From the NCBI RefSeq assembly GCF_036924535.1, contig NZ_JAZHRT010000001.1, positions 2,666,001-2,730,000 of the forward strand: a stretch of DNA of 64,000 nucleotides, read 5' to 3'. Positions 27,082-36,575 of this stretch are shown in pieces; within the stretch, counting starts at the first letter, position 1; the number at the start of each line of letters is the position of its first letter. A program made the position numbers and the translations under genes. Under the pieces are notes generated by a model, which searched no databases, was not told the DNA's origin, and saw only the letters and a program-made list of their open reading frames with translations. The stretch is from Bradyrhizobium sp. AZCC 2262. GTDB lineage: Bacteria; Pseudomonadota; Alphaproteobacteria; Rhizobiales; Xanthobacteraceae.

Positions 27082-28122
27082 TCACGACCGCTTCGCCTCA
27101 TCCAGAAACGCCTGAACCGCCTCGAACAGCTTCAGCCGATTGCGCTCCATGATGATGGTGTGCGTTCCCTCGGCCAGCGCGACGTAGCGCTTTCCCGGCG
27201 AGTTCACCAGCAGCGGAAACAGGGTCTGCGCCATGTAGGGCGGCGTATCGCGGTCCCATTCGGCGCCGACCAATAATGTCGGGACCGTGATCTTGGAAGG
27301 ATCGTAATAGGGTTTGCCGGCGCCAAAGAATTCGGCGCTGTCCTGCACGACGCCGTTCGGCGCGCGAACGACCGGGGGAGTCATCTGGGCACCGACCGGA
27401 TCGGTTGCGAAGGTCGCGTCGGCCCAGGCATCGAACCAGCCGGCGGGAATGAGATTGGCTTTCTTGTCCTCCGGCACGCCGGTGTACCAGCGCTCCTTTG
27501 CTTGATCGCGATTGACCATCCTGTACGCGCCAAGCTTGCCGGGACCGGCTTGAACCAGTGAAGGCGTTTGCCGGATCCAGGCCGGTGCGTAGAGGACGAG
27601 ACGTTCCACCTTCGATGCGTTTTGCGTGGTGTAGGTCGCCATCAGCGTCGTGCCCCACGACCAGCCCAGAAGGTTGAGACGCGGAATGTTGCGGCGCTGC
27701 AGGATAAAATCGACCGCTGTGCCGATGTCCTTGACCGCCGTCTGGCCGGTGACGATTGGCGCATTGGCTTCGGGCTTGTCGGCCATCTCGCTCGGGCGCG
27801 TGGATTTGCTGTAGCCGCGCAGATCGATAAGCCAGACGTCATAGCCGCGCGAGGCGATGTATTCCATCCAGGACAAGCCATCAAGCTTGAGGTCGAACGC
27901 CGTCTCGGAAGGGTAGGTCGCGCCGTGGACGTAGAGCACGGTCTGCTCCGGCCGGAACGAGGTCATGTCCGCCGGCCGCTTGTTGCGGACATATATTTCG
28001 ATGCCGGGATCTGATGTCTTGACCATCATCTCTTCAGTCACCAGAGCCCTCGTCTGTGCCAGCGCGGGAACGGAAAGGAGAGTTGCGAGAAAAAAGCCTG
28101 CCGCAGCGATTGAAAGTCTCAA
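27082..28122 (-). CDS. Secreted alpha/beta hydrolase
   Basis: A 346-residue protein with a signal peptide (cleaved near ALAQ-TRAL). The nucleophile elbow is GWSWGTTL (Ser about residue 153), the acid is probably Asp in GAEWDRDTP and the His is in AEGTHTIIM. The oxyanion region is YVHGATYPS. It is expected to be periplasmic. Substrate unknown; it is an esterase-like fold without a flanking pathway gene. Confidence 0.85.
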   Translation of the reverse strand: MRLSIAAAGFFLATLLSVPALAQTRALVTEEMMVKTSDPGIEIYVRNKRPADMTSFRPEQTVLYVHGATYPSETAFDLKLDGLSWMEYIASRGYDVWLIDLRGYSKSTRPSEMADKPEANAPIVTGQTAVKDIGTAVDFILQRRNIPRLNLLGWSWGTTLMATYTTQNASKVERLVLYAPAWIRQTPSLVQAGPGKLGAYRMVNRDQAKERWYTGVPEDKKANLIPAGWFDAWADATFATDPVGAQMTPPVVRAPNGVVQDSAEFFGAGKPYYDPSKITVPTLLVGAEWDRDTPPYMAQTLFPLLVNSPGKRYVALAEGTHTIIMERNRLKLFEAVQAFLDEAKRS

Positions 28123-28697
28123 CGTTGCCTCCCTGGTATTCTTGTTTTTGCCCTGACCTAACGTAACGGGAATTCCTGCGACCGTGCACCTAATTCTCGC
28201 CCGGTTCGATGTGGTACAACGCCGATGAAGAAGGGATCAGGCCCCACCAGCAGGTGACCGGGGCTATTCGGGCATGCGCGATGGGACGATTTTTCCCAAC
28301 AACTTCAATCTGATTTGCCCCGTCCAGTCTCGATCGCAAAAATAATCCGCTTCGCCGCCACCCCAAATCAGTCCTACAAACCCGCCATCCCGTCCTGAAG
28401 GAGAGGGGCGTTGGCCATCGTCACGAACGTTGGGATGGGATGCGGTGGACGCGGCGGCGTCAGGCGCGAGAAGTCGTTCGCAGGGCGGTTTCGGCCGTGA
28501 GTGAAGGACAGCGCGCAAGATGATCGACGTTGCTGCGTACGGCAAAACCGTGTGGTCCCGACACCCGTTGCTGGTGCCAAGCTGCCGGTGGCGAATTCGA
28601 TCCAACCGGATCGATCAGCCATCAAGCCGGCAGTGATGGAGGCAAGAGGAATTCGTCTCCAGGGAGAGCGCGGCATAAGCCGTCAACCCATTGCGCG
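28123..28697. other. Repeat-like intergenic DNA without a recognised gene
   Basis: This part of the 973-base gap before the membrane protein at 29096 contains many crossing short frames but none with good start signals. The composition and phrases resemble the mosaic intergenic repeats of Bradyrhizobium. I found no tRNA, promoter or gene here. Confidence 0.35.
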
Positions 28698-28798
28698 GGG
28701 AATGCCGGAGTGCTCCGGCTGTACCTGTATGCTCGTGTGCGCTCTCTTTGCGCTATTTGCACACGAGACCGCGGGTGCAGCAAGCACCCGGCATTCCC
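28698..28798. repeat. Nested inverted repeat
   Basis: Outer arms GGGAATGCCGG (28698-28708) and CCGGCATTCCC (28788-28798) are perfect inverted copies. Inside, CTCGTGTGC (28732-28740) pairs with GCACACGAG (28759-28767). It looks like a structured intergenic repeat, not a gene. Confidence 0.65.
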
Positions 28799-28880
28799 TG
28801 CTCCCTCTTGTTTGGGGGAAAGGAATTTCAGCAAAGCTCGGGCGCAGCGCGTCGCGAGAACGCAGATACACATTCACCTG

Positions 28881-28979
28881 TCATCGTCCGCGAAGGCGGA
28901 CGATCCAGTATCCCAGAGACGTCAATGATTGAACCGAGAGGCCGCAGCGTACTGGATACCCGCCTTCGCGGGTATGACG
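28881..28979. repeat. Dispersed palindromic repeat, copy 1
   Basis: The sequence begins CATCGTCCGCGAAGGCGG, passes GATCCAGTATCCCAGAGACG and GCCGCAGCGTACTGGAT, and ends in the inverse CGCCTTCGCGGGTATGACG. A second copy of the same element, about 85% similar by eye, lies at 43567-43667. Both are intergenic. Confidence 0.8.
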
Positions 28980-28993
28980 TCCCTGTATCCGTC

Positions 28994-29070
28994 ATTGCGA
29001 GGAGCGCAAGCGACGAAGCAATCCATTCTTTCTTTGTGCGGCGACGTGGATTGCTTCGCTGCGCTCGCAA
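28994..29070. repeat. Palindromic repeat (ATTGCGAGGAGCGCAAGCG type)
   Basis: Left arm at 28994-29025 and right arm at 29047-29070 are complementary, with ATTGCGAGGAGC...GAAGCAATCCA against TGGATTGCTTCGCTGCGCTC. This lies directly after repeat copy 1, so two repeat families are stacked in the same gap. Confidence 0.75.
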
Positions 29071-29095
29071 AGACGGTGGAACGGTTCTTGGCCGA

Positions 29096-29464
29096 CTACC
29101 CCAGCGGCGTCACAGAAATCCGGGCGCAGTCGCGGCGGCCCATCAGCACGCAGTCCTGGGTCTTGCGGAGATCGGCGATGCTGACCGCAAGCCAGATGCC
29201 GATGGCGGTCAGTGCCACGGTGAAGGCGAGCGCTGCGACATTGGCGAGCATGCGATGACGGAAATCGTCACCCTCGTCGCGCGGCCGTTCGTAGCGGGAC
29301 AAGTCGTTCGCCGCAGGCGACGTGCTGGTGTTGGATGCCTTGGTGCTGGGCGTCTTGACTGGATCGGGTTCTTCCCGTCCGCCCGGCGGGTGGGCCGAGG
29401 TGCGCGGCCTGAACTTGAGCACCACGTGCTCTTCGTCCGAAATAATGGGCCGCTGGGTTTTCAC
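29096..29464 (-). CDS. Small membrane protein of unknown function
   Basis: A 122-residue protein starting at GTG 29464. A hydrophilic Pro/Ser/Thr-rich N-terminal half precedes one membrane helix (about 73-97, LANVAALAFTVALTAIGIWLAV). A short tail carries two Cys residues (TQDCVLMGRRDCARI). The topology suggests an inner-membrane protein with a periplasmic disulfide or metal motif. No family is recognised. Confidence 0.6.
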   Translation of the reverse strand: MKTQRPIISDEEHVVLKFRPRTSAHPPGGREEPDPVKTPSTKASNTSTSPAANDLSRYERPRDEGDDFRHRMLANVAALAFTVALTAIGIWLAVSIADLRKTQDCVLMGRRDCARISVTPLG

Positions 29465-29754
29465 TGCCGCCGATCCGCGAAAAATCCTGAGTCTTTCTTA
29501 GCACGGCACCGGCACTTCCAACATGAAATCTTGCCGGACGCGGGTCAGCCATCCATCCGCGCAACGTTTGATGGAACCGGTGCCGTCGATCGGCCGCGCG
29601 TGGCGTCGGGCCTTCCGGCAATCCTGGCATGCCTGCCGCAAGCCGACTTCCGGTCGCGGCGATTTGAGGGCTCGCGCCACCATGGCACGGTAAACCCCGT
29701 TACAAAGAACGCGGTCTATCTGCCGGCTGGTGCGGGCCTGATTGGATAGCGGCC

Positions 29755-30249
29755 CTACGTCGGTCGGTTGTCCGATGAAGAGCCAGGATGCGGTTCCTGC
29801 TCGGTCTCGTCCTTGCCGCCAAGCTTCTTGTGCAGCCAGCGTTCAGTTCGGCCGCCGACGGTCAGGATCGCGAAGGTAATGACCACTGCGATGATCACCA
29901 CGCGCCATTGTCCGAGGCCGCAGACAATTCCGATGCAGGCCGCCAGCCAGGTACAGGCGGCGCTGGTGAGCCCGCGAACCCTGAAATGGCGTCCGGCGTG
30001 AACGATGACGCCTGCGCCGAGAAAGCCGATCCCGGTCAAAATTCCCTGCATCACCCGGCTGCCGGCGTCCGAGACGATTTTGGCCTCGTCCGAATGAACC
30101 AGCACCAGCAGCATGGCCGTCGCCAGGCTGACCAGCCCCAGCGTCTTCAGTCCGATCGGCTTTCCCCGCAGATCGCGGTTGAGCCCGATCAGGCCGCCCA
30201 CGAGCGTGGCGACGCCGAGACGCAGTGCGATTTCGGTCCAGTCCAGCAA
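29755..30249 (-). CDS. MgtC/SapB-family membrane protein
   Basis: A 164-residue membrane protein starting at TTG 30249. The N-terminal motif LVGGLIGLNRDLRGKPIGLKT is the hallmark of the family (compare GGLIGxERE). Four or five helices follow and the C-terminal end is polar. MgtC-like proteins affect Mg2+ homeostasis and F1Fo-ATPase in pathogens, but many environmental relatives have no known role. It is co-directional with the AhpD-like gene 18 bases upstream. Confidence 0.85.
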   Translation of the reverse strand: MLDWTEIALRLGVATLVGGLIGLNRDLRGKPIGLKTLGLVSLATAMLLVLVHSDEAKIVSDAGSRVMQGILTGIGFLGAGVIVHAGRHFRVRGLTSAACTWLAACIGIVCGLGQWRVVIIAVVITFAILTVGGRTERWLHKKLGGKDETEQEPHPGSSSDNRPT

Positions 30250-30267
30250 CGCGGGAAACCTCCGGGC

Positions 30268-30852
30268 TCAGCCCTGTTTCGGCAGCCGCCCCATCATGTA
30301 GAACTCGTCGTTCGGGCGCATCGCAGTGACGTTGGCCAGCCGGTTCGACAGCGCAAAGAAGGCGGCGATCGCGGCGATATCCCAGATGTCGTCGTCGGAA
30401 AAGCCGTGGCCGGCAATTTCGGCAAAATCCGCTTCCGAAACCGTGTTGGCCGCCTGGCTCACCTTCATGGCGAAGTCGAGCATGACGCGCTGCCGCGGCG
30501 TGATGTCGGCCTTGCGGTAGTTGACCGCAATCTGGTCGGCGATGACAGGGTTTTTGGCCCGGATGCGCAGGATCGCCCCATGGGCAATCACGCAGTAATG
30601 GCACTGGTTGGCGGCGGACGTCGCCACCACGATCATCTCGCGCTCGGCCTTGGTCAGCCCGCTGTCCTTTTCCATCAGCGCGTCATGATAGGCAAAGAAG
30701 GCGCGAAACTCGTCCGGACGATAAGCGAGCGTCAGGAAGACGTTCGGGACGAAGCCGGACTTCTCCTGCACGGCAAGGATCCGGGTGCGGATGTCCTCCG
30801 GCAGCTTGTCGATGGCGGGCGGCTGAAATCGTTTGGTGGCGGGCTTGGTCAT
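30268..30852 (-). CDS. AhpD-like peroxidase-related protein (carboxymuconolactone decarboxylase family)
   Basis: ATG 30852 gives 194 residues. The redox/proton-relay motif ANQCHYCVIAHG (CXXCxxxH, about residues 78-89) is that of AhpD and the uncharacterised peroxidase-related enzymes. RPNDEFYMMGR near the C-terminus is typical of the latter. Such proteins likely reduce organic hydroperoxides or act as disulfide donors. It precedes the MgtC-like gene on the same strand by 18 bases. Confidence 0.85.
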   Translation of the reverse strand: MTKPATKRFQPPAIDKLPEDIRTRILAVQEKSGFVPNVFLTLAYRPDEFRAFFAYHDALMEKDSGLTKAEREMIVVATSAANQCHYCVIAHGAILRIRAKNPVIADQIAVNYRKADITPRQRVMLDFAMKVSQAANTVSEADFAEIAGHGFSDDDIWDIAAIAAFFALSNRLANVTAMRPNDEFYMMGRLPKQG

Positions 30853-30963
30853 GAAAGGGTTCCGGCTGGAGCCGCAAGGCGGCGTTGCCGGAACCATATA
30901 GCCTTTTGCGGCGAAGTGGATACCGGCTCGCGCAAGCAAATCACGCGAATGTCGCTTCTATTT

Positions 30964-31038
30964 GAGCATGATCTCCGCGCAAACGCGTTCCGCGTTTGTC
31001 GCGAGGGAAAACCGGTATCCAGTTTTCCGGATCATGCT
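30964..31038. repeat. Palindromic repeat with GAGCATGATC ends
   Basis: Ends GAGCATGATC (30964-30973) and GATCATGCT (31030-31038) are inverted. The centre carries AAACGCG-TTC-CGCGTTT (30981-30997) and GGAAAACCGG-TATCCAG-TTTTCCGG. This pattern is common in rhizobial intergenic DNA. It lies at the 3' side of the HerA-like gene. Confidence 0.75.
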
Positions 31039-31047
31039 GTGCCGCCG

Positions 31048-32829
31048 TCAGCGCAACGGCTTCTTCAGCAGCGAGAACCGGTCGGGGTCCAGCCCCATCG
31101 AGGGCTGCAGCATCGGCGCTTCCACCGGCGTCATGACGCGGGCGGCCGCGGGCCGGTCGTTGATGCCGGGATCGTTCGGCACGTCGCGATGCGAGGTGGC
31201 GCCGCGCCAGCGGTCCAGCACGGCGGAGACGAAATGCATGTCGTGGCCGGCGGCAACCGACGGCACGGTGGCAATGGTGGCTTCGCTGCGCGGCAACTGG
31301 TGGACCGGAACTTCCTTGAAGCGCAGGCGGGTCGGCAGCGCCACGCCTTCGCCGAAGGCCAGCACCTCGCGGGTGCCGAGCGAAGGCACGAACGACAACA
31401 GGTTGGCCGCGGCGTCCGAGACCGCCGAGCGCAACAGCGCCTGGTCGCGGTCGTTGGCAAGGCGCATCGCAAACAGCGTGTTGCACTGGGAGATGATGGT
31501 GGCGTCGAGTTCGGCCGGGCGCTGGGTGACGAGGCCGAGATAGACGCCGTACTTGCGGCCTTCCTTGGCAATGCGCGAGACCGCCTTGCGCGTCGGGCCG
31601 AAACCGATATTGCGGTCGGCGGCGGCGTAACGGTGCGCTTCCTCGCAGACGAACAGCAGCGGCGAGACGCCGTCGCTCCACAGACCGAAATCGAATGCCA
31701 TGCGGCACAACACCGACACCACGGAATCGACGACTTCGGCGGGGAAGCCGGCGAGCTGCATGATGGTCATCGGCCGGCCGTTGGCAGGCAGGCGGAACAG
31801 GTGGCTGATGACTTCCGCCATGGTGTCGCCGCCGACATTGGCGTTGTCGAACATGAAGGTGTAGCGGGGATCGTTGCGCACGGTCTCGATGCGCGAAATC
31901 AGCTTGTGATAGATGATGCGCGAGGAGCGGTTCTCCAGCTTGCCCATCCGTTCGTCGATCAGCGAGATCAGATCGACCAGCCGGTATGGCACCGGCGTAT
32001 CGACGGTATAGCCGCCCGACTTCGGGTCCATGCGCTTGAGCCCGAGCCGGTCGGAGTTCTGATACTGGGTGTAGATGCCCTTTGCCATCGGAATGACTTC
32101 GGCGAGGACGTCGAGTTCTTCGGGCACGCCCGGGCGGCCGCCGAACAGCACGTCGACGATTTCCTCGAAATTGAACAGCCAGAAGGGCAATTTGAGGTTG
32201 CGCGGATTGAGCACCAGCGCGCGTTCGCCGAAGCAGCGGCCATACTCGTTGTGAACGTCGAGCAGGAAAATCCGCAGGTTCGGCCGCGCCTTCAGAATCT
32301 CGTTGAGCAGCAGCGACACGCTGGTCGATTTGCCGACGCCGGTGGATCCGAGGACGGCGAAGTGCTTGGAGAGCATCTCCTCGACGTCGACATAGGCGAT
32401 CACCGAGCGGTCCTGCTGCAGGGTGCCGACATTGATCTGATCCGACCCGCTCGGCGCATAGACGGTGCGAAGGTCTTCGGCGGTGATGAGGTCGACGGCG
32501 TCGCCGATCGTCGGATAATTGGTGACGCCACGCTGGAATTTGGGGCGTTCGCCGCCGGAAATTTCGCCGAGCAGGTCGACCGAGGCGCTCGCGATGTAGC
32601 TATCGAGGTTCGGCAGATCCTCGCACGACACTTCGGTGATCATCGCGACGATGGTGGAATCGGCGGCGCAGCGAATACTGATGAAGCGGCCGACGGTGGC
32701 GCGCACCTCGGAGACGGGCATCGGGCCCGACGCCAGAAGTCCGACCCGGGCGAGGGAGCCGCGCACGGAAATCACACGTCCGAAGGATGTCACAGTGTTG
32801 GATCTCATGAATTGGGGTCTGACCAACAT
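31048..32829 (-). CDS. HerA-like (DUF87) P-loop ATPase
   Basis: A 593-residue protein. The Walker A motif GSTGVGKST lies at residues 161-169 and the Walker B/catalytic part in LLFVCEEAHRY. An N-terminal HAS-barrel-like region (about 15-130) is typical of HerA. HerA works with NurA nuclease in archaea; bacterial relatives also occur in defence or repair operons. Here no nurA, sirtuin or nuclease partner is adjacent. Start at 32829 chosen on weak evidence; ATG 32808 is possible. Confidence 0.87.
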   Translation of the reverse strand: MLVRPQFMRSNTVTSFGRVISVRGSLARVGLLASGPMPVSEVRATVGRFISIRCAADSTIVAMITEVSCEDLPNLDSYIASASVDLLGEISGGERPKFQRGVTNYPTIGDAVDLITAEDLRTVYAPSGSDQINVGTLQQDRSVIAYVDVEEMLSKHFAVLGSTGVGKSTSVSLLLNEILKARPNLRIFLLDVHNEYGRCFGERALVLNPRNLKLPFWLFNFEEIVDVLFGGRPGVPEELDVLAEVIPMAKGIYTQYQNSDRLGLKRMDPKSGGYTVDTPVPYRLVDLISLIDERMGKLENRSSRIIYHKLISRIETVRNDPRYTFMFDNANVGGDTMAEVISHLFRLPANGRPMTIMQLAGFPAEVVDSVVSVLCRMAFDFGLWSDGVSPLLFVCEEAHRYAAADRNIGFGPTRKAVSRIAKEGRKYGVYLGLVTQRPAELDATIISQCNTLFAMRLANDRDQALLRSAVSDAAANLLSFVPSLGTREVLAFGEGVALPTRLRFKEVPVHQLPRSEATIATVPSVAAGHDMHFVSAVLDRWRGATSHRDVPNDPGINDRPAAARVMTPVEAPMLQPSMGLDPDRFSLLKKPLR

Positions 32830-33284
32830 TATGGGCAGCCCCGACTAGCGAAACGGTTAAACTGGTGAGGTTTCGTATCGGCTAAATCCGCGGCATCTCG
32901 GTCAGGATTCGTTTTTGCGGCCGCGCCCCGTCAGCGCCGGCGGGTGTCAGTCGCGCTGGAAAACAAGGACTTTCTTGCATTTCCGGCCGCGCCTGACACC
33001 GGCTCGGAATTAATCATTCGTTTACCACCTCGCACGAGAGCCGCCGGCCGCCGGGCGCGTCTCGGTAACCTCCGATGCCGGACCGCGGATTGGCGCCGGC
33101 ACGTGTGCTCGGTAACCGATCGCTAACCGCAAGTTGTAACGCGGCTTCCATCAGTGCTGCGTAACATTATCGCAGGGGTGCGTTCGGGAGGTCCGGGTTC
33201 CGTCGCACGCCAATTTTCATCTGGCGCAGGACCTGTCGCCAAACCGGGAAATCTTGGCGGGGCATGCGCGGGGAGGCACCTCGG
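32830..33284. other. Divergent gap between the HerA-like and GGDEF-EAL genes
   Basis: About 455 bases between two divergent genes. Short frames on both strands have no likeness to known proteins. Promoters for both genes should lie here. I see no terminator or obvious operator. Confidence 0.35.
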
Positions 33285-35195
33285 GTGGACATCGACAGCG
33301 ACCAGCAAATGTCGGCCGATTCTGCCGGCCCTGTGGAGAGGGCCGGAGCAATCACGTGGCTTGCGGTATGCTGCGTGCTGCTCGCGACGGCGGTTGTCGG
33401 CGACATCGCGACCTCGGGATGGAGCCTTCGCGAACGTCTCCTGCTCGCGCTCGTCGCCGTCCTTGCGCTGGTCGCCGGACTGCTGCTGCGGCGTGACCGG
33501 TTGACCGACCGGCGGCTAGCGGCCGAGCGGCGCCAGCTTTCGATTGCCGTGAACAACATCCCGCAAGGCCTTGTGCTCTATGATGCATCCGCGCGGATCA
33601 TCATCTGCAACCAGCCCTATCTGGACATGTTTGGACTGTCGCCCGACGTGGCCAGGCCCGGCTGCACCATGCAGCGGCTGATCGCCCACCGGAAAGAAAC
33701 CGGATCGTTCGATGGCGACGTCGATGAATTCTGCAACGCGATCATCCAAACGGTTTCGCTCGGCAAGGCGACGCGGCAGCTCACGGAAGCGCCGGGTGGC
33801 CGGGCGATCGAAATCATCAACCGGCCGCTGAAGGGCGGCGGGTGGGTCGCGACCATCGAGGACATCACCGCTCGCCAGCGCGCGGACGAGAAGATCGCGC
33901 ATCTGGCGCATTACGACGGGTTGACCGACCTGCCGAACCGGATCCTGTTCCGCGAGCGGCTCGAACAGTCGCTCAAGGCGATACGGCCGGGCGAGCAACT
34001 GGCGGTGCTCTATATCGACATCGACGAGTTCAAGAGCGTCAACGATGCGCTCGGCCATCCGATCGGCGATGAGCTGCTCAAGGGTGTCGCCGAGCGTCTG
34101 CGCGGTTGTCTCAACGAAACCGATGTGGCGGCCCGGCTCGGCGGCGACGAGTTCGCCGTCATCCAGACCGCTATCAAGGACCGGTCGGAAACCACTCGGC
34201 TCGTTGATGACATCCATTCGGCGATCAGGCAGCCGCTGGAATGCATGGGGCATCTGATCACCACCGATGCCAGTATCGGCATAGCGCTTGCCCCTGGCGA
34301 CGGGGTGGACCTCGATCAGTTGTTGAAGAATGCGGACCTTGCGCTCTACGGCGCCAAGGGCGACGGACGGCGGACCTATCGCTTCTTCGAGGCCGGCATG
34401 GATCAGCGCGCCAGGGCGCGGCGAAGCCTGGAGCTCGAGCTGCGTCAGGCGATCAGCGACGGCAGCCTCGAGACCTACTATCAGCCGGTGATCAATCTCG
34501 AGGACGGCAAGGTCTCATCCTGCGAGGCGCTGCTGCGGTGGCGGCATCCCGAACGCGGCATGATCTCGCCGGCGGAATTCATCCCGATCGCGGAAGACAG
34601 CGGCCTGATCAATCAGCTCGGCCTGTGGGTGCTCAAGACCGCCTGTGCCGAGGCCGTCACCTGGCCGGATCATGTTAGCGTCGCGGTCAACGTTTCGCCG
34701 GTGCAGTTCAGGAGCCCGTCGCTGGCCTTGAATGTGGCGGCGGCGCTCGCGGCGTGCGGCCTTCCCGCCAGCAGGCTGGAGCTTGAGATCACCGAGGCCG
34801 TGCTCATTCGCGATGACGAGGCGGCGCTCGACATGCTGCACCAGTTGCGCAAGCTGGGTGTCCGGATCGCGCTGGATGATTTCGGCACCGGCTATTCCTC
34901 GCTCAGCTACCTGCAGCGTTTCCCGTTCGACAAGATCAAGATCGATCGCTCCTTCATCCGGGACATCGCCGGTCCCGGCGCGTCATCGTCGATCGTACAG
35001 GCCGTGGTGAACATCGCGGCCGCCAGCGACATGACGACGACGGCGGAGGGGGTCGAAACCGAGCAGCAGCGGAATCTGCTGTACATCCTCGGCTGCACCG
35101 AGATGCAGGGCTATCTATTCAGCCCCGCGATACCGGCCGCCGAAGTGAGGCGGCTGCTGCTCTCGCACCGCGGCAGGGCCATGTCCGCTGCTTGA
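33285..35195 (+). CDS. GGDEF-EAL c-di-GMP protein with PAS domain and membrane anchor
   Basis: I prefer the GTG at 33285 (GGGAGG about 9 bases upstream) to the ATG at 33264. The 636-residue product has two N-terminal helices (about residues 20-70), a PAS-like domain (about 80-200), a GGDEF domain with GGDEF intact, and an EAL domain. In the EAL part EALLRWRHP, DDFGTGYSS, LEITEA and AEGVET are all present. Both cyclase and phosphodiesterase sites look intact, so net activity is undetermined. It could tune the motile-to-sessile switch. Ordinary for this group. Confidence 0.9.
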   Translation: MDIDSDQQMSADSAGPVERAGAITWLAVCCVLLATAVVGDIATSGWSLRERLLLALVAVLALVAGLLLRRDRLTDRRLAAERRQLSIAVNNIPQGLVLYDASARIIICNQPYLDMFGLSPDVARPGCTMQRLIAHRKETGSFDGDVDEFCNAIIQTVSLGKATRQLTEAPGGRAIEIINRPLKGGGWVATIEDITARQRADEKIAHLAHYDGLTDLPNRILFRERLEQSLKAIRPGEQLAVLYIDIDEFKSVNDALGHPIGDELLKGVAERLRGCLNETDVAARLGGDEFAVIQTAIKDRSETTRLVDDIHSAIRQPLECMGHLITTDASIGIALAPGDGVDLDQLLKNADLALYGAKGDGRRTYRFFEAGMDQRARARRSLELELRQAISDGSLETYYQPVINLEDGKVSSCEALLRWRHPERGMISPAEFIPIAEDSGLINQLGLWVLKTACAEAVTWPDHVSVAVNVSPVQFRSPSLALNVAAALAACGLPASRLELEITEAVLIRDDEAALDMLHQLRKLGVRIALDDFGTGYSSLSYLQRFPFDKIKIDRSFIRDIAGPGASSSIVQAVVNIAAASDMTTTAEGVETEQQRNLLYILGCTEMQGYLFSPAIPAAEVRRLLLSHRGRAMSAA

Positions 35196-35261
35196 CGTCG
35201 GCTGCTTGAAACGCCGGGCGCGGCTTGCTATCCAGTTCTGCATAACAAGAAACAGGGCGGG

Positions 35262-36551
35262 GTGGACCGCGATGAATCGCGACAACGCATCTTGAGCGAG
35301 CCGGCGCCGCCTTCCGCGCTCGCACCATTCCATGTCAGGAATTACCGTTTTCAATGGCCCGCCGATCTGCTCACCTCGTGGGCGTTCGAGATGGAAACGC
35401 TCATTCTCGGCTGGTATGTGCTGGTCGAGACTGGATCGGTGCTGTTGCTCACCTTGTTTGCCTCGCTCGGCTATGTCGGTACGCTGGTAGCGCCGATGTT
35501 CGGCGTCGTCGGCGATCGGATCGGTCACCGCGATCTCCTGGCGGTGATGCGTGCGACCTACGCGGTGCTGGCGGCGGTGTTGATGACGCTGGCGCTGTCC
35601 GGCCACCTTGCGCCGCTCTATGTGTTCATGATCGCGGCCGTGATGGGCATCGTCCGGCCATCGGACCTTGGCGTGCGCGGCGCTTTGGTCGCGACCATCA
35701 TGCCGCATGGCCAGTTGATCGGGGCGATCAGCATCTCGCGCACCACGATGGATACCGCGCGTATCGCCGGCGCGCTAAGCGGCGCCGGATTGTTTGCCGC
35801 GCTTGGCATGGGCCCGGCCTATGTGGCGATCGTCTGTCTTTATATTACCGCGACCGCGCTGACGCTGTGCATCGTGGCCCCGGCAAAACCGCATGCGGCG
35901 GGCGAGGCTGCCAGCGAGGCGTTGCAGCGCTCGCCGCTGCGCGACCTCAAGGAAGGGGTGGCCTATGTCTGGACCACGCCGCGGATGCTGGCCGCGCTGT
36001 GGGTGGCGTTCCTCGCCAACCTGACGGCCTATCCGCTCACGAATGGTCTGCTGCCCTACATCGCCAGGGCGATCTACGGCACCAACCAGACCGGGCTTGG
36101 ATATCTGTCGGCGAGTTTCGCGATCGGCTCGCTGGCCGGTTCGATCGTGCTGAGCCTGATCCGCGATATCCGGGTGGCGCGGCTGATGATCGGCGCCACC
36201 GTCGTCTGGTACGCGACCTTGCTGATCTTCGTGCAGATGCAGACGGTGCCGACCGCGATTGCGTGCCTGGTGGTGGCGGGCTTTTCGCAAAGCCTCGCCA
36301 TGATCTCGATCGCCGTCATCCTGATGCGGACCGCGAGCGAGAATTTCCGCGGCCGGGTGATGGGCGTGCGCATGATGGTGATCTATGGGCTGCCGATCGG
36401 GCTATTGGCCGCCGGCAGCCTGATCGACGAGATCGGATTTGCGGCGACCGGAACACTCTACGCGGCGGCCGGCCTCACCTTGATGCTGGCGGTCATACTG
36501 CACTGGCGCGCTGACCTCTGGCACGCGCACGCGCCGGCGAACGCGCGGTGA
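35262..36551 (+). CDS. Major facilitator superfamily transporter (EntS/MFS_3-like)
   Basis: A 429-residue protein starting at GTG 35262, with about 12 membrane helices. The pattern HVRNYRFQWPADLLTSWAFEMETLILGW and VVGDRIGHRDLL resembles the enterobactin-exporter-like MFS_3 group. Substrate is unknown; siderophore or drug export would be family-level guesses. It follows the GGDEF-EAL gene by 66 bases and converges with the next receptor gene. The start at GTG has only a weak ribosome site. Confidence 0.85.
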   Translation: MDRDESRQRILSEPAPPSALAPFHVRNYRFQWPADLLTSWAFEMETLILGWYVLVETGSVLLLTLFASLGYVGTLVAPMFGVVGDRIGHRDLLAVMRATYAVLAAVLMTLALSGHLAPLYVFMIAAVMGIVRPSDLGVRGALVATIMPHGQLIGAISISRTTMDTARIAGALSGAGLFAALGMGPAYVAIVCLYITATALTLCIVAPAKPHAAGEAASEALQRSPLRDLKEGVAYVWTTPRMLAALWVAFLANLTAYPLTNGLLPYIARAIYGTNQTGLGYLSASFAIGSLAGSIVLSLIRDIRVARLMIGATVVWYATLLIFVQMQTVPTAIACLVVAGFSQSLAMISIAVILMRTASENFRGRVMGVRMMVIYGLPIGLLAAGSLIDEIGFAATGTLYAAAGLTLMLAVILHWRADLWHAHAPANAR

Positions 36552-36575
36552 GTTGACTGGCGTCCGGGCAATGTC

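Noticed and set aside
28501..28932. Crossing short frames in the repeat region
   Set aside because: They lack start signals, differ in all frames and overlap inverted repeats, as expected for intergenic repeats.
29788..32868. Very long plus-strand open frame (about 1026 codons) opposite several genes
   Set aside because: It is antisense to the MgtC-like, AhpD-like and HerA-like genes, which have clear motifs; the frame has no recognisable domain and is a by-product of high GC codon usage.
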